Shown here one piece after another: positions 39,450-41,141 of a stretch of 41,141 bases of DNA. The stretch comes from a bacterium (lineage in GTDB: Bacteria; Krumholzibacteriota; Krumholzibacteriia; LZORAL124-64-63). Below the pieces are notes generated by a model. That model was not told the DNA's origin. It saw nothing but the letters and a program-made list of their open reading frames with translations, and did no database searches. Each line of letters begins with the position of its first letter. Position 1 is the stretch's first letter. The stretch spans positions 1 to 41,141 of the forward strand of contig JAAEOA010000158.1 in assembly GCA_024223715.1 (NCBI GenBank). Direction: 5' to 3'. The position numbers were made by a program, and so were the translations under genes.

Positions 39450-40633
39450 GTCCAGCTCCAGGAAAATCCAGACCCGGTGACCTGTTTCCCGATGCCAGTG
39501 ACGAGCTCGTTGCTGGTTTGGCCAAGATGCCGGATTTGTTGAGCAAGGCTCTGCCTTTACGTGATAAACATCGAAGGGCTTTGGCCAGCGGGGTGCGCCG
39601 ACTATCCACATTCCTGACTGTGGAACGAGACAACCTGCCACCGGATTATATGAACCGGCCCGAGTATCTTTCTGCCTACCTTCATTACTTTTTTCCCTGG
39701 AATATTTATAGGCAAGGAAGGCTTTTGCAGGGGTTGGATTTCTCTCTTAAACCAGATTCAACAATTCTGGATTTTGGGTCGGGGCCATTAACTTTTCTGC
39801 AGGCCCTTTGGCTCACTCGCCCTCATATGCGGAAAAACTCGTACAAATATATTGGTTTTGATCGGTCAGATCCTGGCCTGAAAGTTGGCCGAAAAATTTT
39901 TGAGGGGCTGGCTGGTACCGAAGGCAAAAGCTGGAAAGTGCATACCGAACGTCAATTGGGAGATGCCCGGAAAAGCGCCCCTGCCGATTTTATTGTTGCA
40001 GGAAATTTTATTAATGAATTGAACCCGGCGCGCTCAGCCAAAGATACTGAACAAACTTCCGAAGAGATTCTCCTGCAAAGGTGGGACGCACTCTTGAAAG
40101 AGGACGCAGCCATTCTTGTGGTGGAGCCTGGCACTCGCTCTTCGAGCAAGCAGTTGGTTCGGTTAAGGGAAGCAGCTTTGGGCAAAGGATGGCAGGTGGC
40201 TTCACCGTGCACTCACGCCAGCGAATGCGCCATGCCCGGTTCTCGGTCTGGCTCCTGGTGTCATTTCAATTTTCAGCCCTATGATATTCCTGAATGGCTT
40301 TTTAAATTCAGCCGAAAAGTGAAGCTACCCAAAGAAAGGGCAAGTCTTTCATTTCTTTTGTTGGTTCGAGGCAAAGATTGTCCGGTAAAAATTATCACAC
40401 CCCCGACACGGGATAATTCTGAAGGCCTGGTTCGGGTCATTTCAGAAACTTTTGACCTTCCCGATTTCAAACAGGGGCGGTATGGCTGTGGACAAAAAGG
40501 ATTGGTCTTGCTGCAGAACGACAAAACACCTCACCCGGGGCCTCAGCCAGGAGAATTATTGACTGTGAAATGGTCGGCCAAATCAGAAAAGGATCCTAAA
40601 TCCGGGGCCATCATTATTCCTTCGACCCAGTAA
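39446..40633 (+). CDS. Rsm22/METTL17-family ribosomal small-subunit methyltransferase-like protein
   Basis: A 395-residue SAM-methyltransferase-fold protein. Motif I is LDFGSGPLTFLQAL, followed by YIGFDRSDPGLK, ANFINEL (as AGNFINEL) and LVVEPGTRSSS. The C-terminal part carries PCTHASEC...WCHFNF and GCGQKG, giving C255, C261, C272 and C348, a four-cysteine set matching the [4Fe-4S] site described for mitochondrial METTL17/Rsm22. The mitochondrial homologues bind the small ribosomal subunit during assembly; bacterial members are little studied. It overlaps hldD by 4 bp and is the last gene of the run. Confidence 0.82.
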   Translation: MSPAPGKSRPGDLFPDASDELVAGLAKMPDLLSKALPLRDKHRRALASGVRRLSTFLTVERDNLPPDYMNRPEYLSAYLHYFFPWNIYRQGRLLQGLDFSLKPDSTILDFGSGPLTFLQALWLTRPHMRKNSYKYIGFDRSDPGLKVGRKIFEGLAGTEGKSWKVHTERQLGDARKSAPADFIVAGNFINELNPARSAKDTEQTSEEILLQRWDALLKEDAAILVVEPGTRSSSKQLVRLREAALGKGWQVASPCTHASECAMPGSRSGSWCHFNFQPYDIPEWLFKFSRKVKLPKERASLSFLLLVRGKDCPVKIITPPTRDNSEGLVRVISETFDLPDFKQGRYGCGQKGLVLLQNDKTPHPGPQPGELLTVKWSAKSEKDPKSGAIIIPSTQ

Positions 40634-40635
40634 TT

Positions 40636-41141
40636 TTAGTTATTGATGACAACTTTTCTGGTGACGGTTTCTGAACCCGCCTGCAACCGAATCAAGTACA
40701 TTCCCGATGAAACCCGCTGACTGCGGGAATTGCTTCCGTCCCACATTTCAGAATAGCTTCCGGCTGGTCTATGTTCCGATACCAAAGATTGAACCCGGTG
40801 GCCCCGAAGATCATACACTGACAAATTTACTGGACCATTGTGGTAGGTTGTAAAGGCTATGCGTGTTTGCTGACTGCCCGTGGTTGAAGGAACTTTCATG
40901 ACCACACTTTGCTCAACCCGAACTCCATTTTCCTGGTGTTCAGGATCAAGGCCACTGATAAAAGTCAGTTTTGCCAACCACACACTGAGATCACCTTCAT
41001 CCATGCTCATCCAGGTGGTCTGAATTGTGCCGTCAAAAGAATCGATTCCGATATAATCTCCAAAAAATACAGAGCTCCAGGGAGTGAAGGAACTTTCGCT
41101 AACCGGTATGTTTGCAAAACTGATTCCGCCATCGTTGGAAA
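40636..41141 (-). CDS. C-terminal part of a secreted BNR/sialidase-like protein with sorting domain (5' end outside window)
   Basis: The minus-strand frame stays open to the window edge, so the gene is truncated by the window, not necessarily in nature. The visible ~168 residues contain SNDGGISFANIPVSES (a BNR-type S-x-DGG repeat) and FFGDYIGIDSFDGTIQTTWM, typical of sialidase-like propellers, then ~80 residues of a FlgD-Ig/type-IX-like sorting domain (LSVYDLRGHRVQSL...SSGMYLIRLQAG...KVVINN). It ends 2 bp from the stop of the Rsm22-like gene. Probably exported to the cell surface; the catalytic part, if any, lies outside the window. Confidence 0.75.
   Translation of the reverse strand, partial: SNDGGISFANIPVSESSFTPWSSVFFGDYIGIDSFDGTIQTTWMSMDEGDLSVWLAKLTFISGLDPEHQENGVRVEQSVVMKVPSTTGSQQTRIAFTTYHNGPVNLSVYDLRGHRVQSLVSEHRPAGSYSEMWDGSNSRSQRVSSGMYLIRLQAGSETVTRKVVINN

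Noticed and set aside
1-41141. tRNA genes, rRNA genes, CRISPR arrays, prophage or defence genes
   Set aside because: No cloverleaf, regular repeat-spacer pattern or phage/defence protein was seen; the listed genes are housekeeping, envelope, transport or regulatory.

Overview
The window looks like a chromosomal segment of a Gram-negative bacterium, probably from the FCB side of the tree (a Krumholzibacteria/Eisenbacteria/Latescibacteria-like lineage). This is inference. It rests on two secreted proteins ending in FlgD-Ig/type-IX-like C-terminal sorting domains (16666-18456 and 40636-41141), an outer-membrane PNAG exporter, a heptose epimerase and a lipid A-type acyltransferase, a lipoprotein with a classical lipobox, and moderate GC with TATAAT-like -10 boxes. 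Genes are tightly packed, and many starts overlap the previous stop as ATGA, GTGA or TTGA. No tRNA, rRNA or CRISPR array was seen.

Layout. 1-1127: an SDR-type epimerase. 1166-4196 (minus): a three-gene, translationally coupled FAD/[2Fe-2S] amino-acid dehydrogenase operon (sarcosine oxidase/HcnABC/proline dehydrogenase-like). It is divergent from glutamine synthetase and yjbQ (4482-6263), which suggests amine oxidation linked to ammonia capture. 6188-9473: a 3.2-kb segment with an M16 peptidase and a possible transposase scar, bracketed by two copies of the 3' end of yjbQ. 9495-13717 (minus): a compact pgaD-C-A-B operon for poly-N-acetylglucosamine. 13892-16624: alaS. 16666-18456 (minus): a secreted beta-propeller glycosidase-like protein. 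18636-25115: a DUF4139 protein, an LpxL-like acyltransferase, a hybrid histidine kinase and a sodium:solute symporter. 25161-27452 (minus): an OmpR-type response regulator and its sensor kinase. 27695-27958: an independent structured RNA of unknown class. 28046-30246: a NatAB-like ABC exporter. 30299-30480: a 5' fragment of a group IIC intron sitting just behind a terminator. 30491-32671 (minus): a HEAT-repeat/cyclophilin lipoprotein. 32889-40633: an eight-gene co-oriented run (asd, ecfT-like, truA, fsa-like, htrA-like, SDR, hldD, Rsm22-like). 40636 to the window edge (minus): the 3' part of a secreted BNR/sialidase-like protein.

The main non-routine signals are: the duplicated yjbQ end flanking the M16 peptidase gene; the group IIC intron scar at a terminator; the ncRNA with its own terminator, followed by a separate natA promoter; a 21-bp dyad centred on the -10 box of the asd operon; palindromes and a possible ribosome-binding-site switch between the dehydrogenase operon and glnA; and a minimal PNAG operon. 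Several starts were moved inward from the longest reading frame because a clear ribosome binding site or signal peptide supports the later codon. These are pgaC, pgaA, the DUF4139 gene, the hybrid kinase, the symporter, natA, the HEAT-cyclophilin gene, asd and truA.
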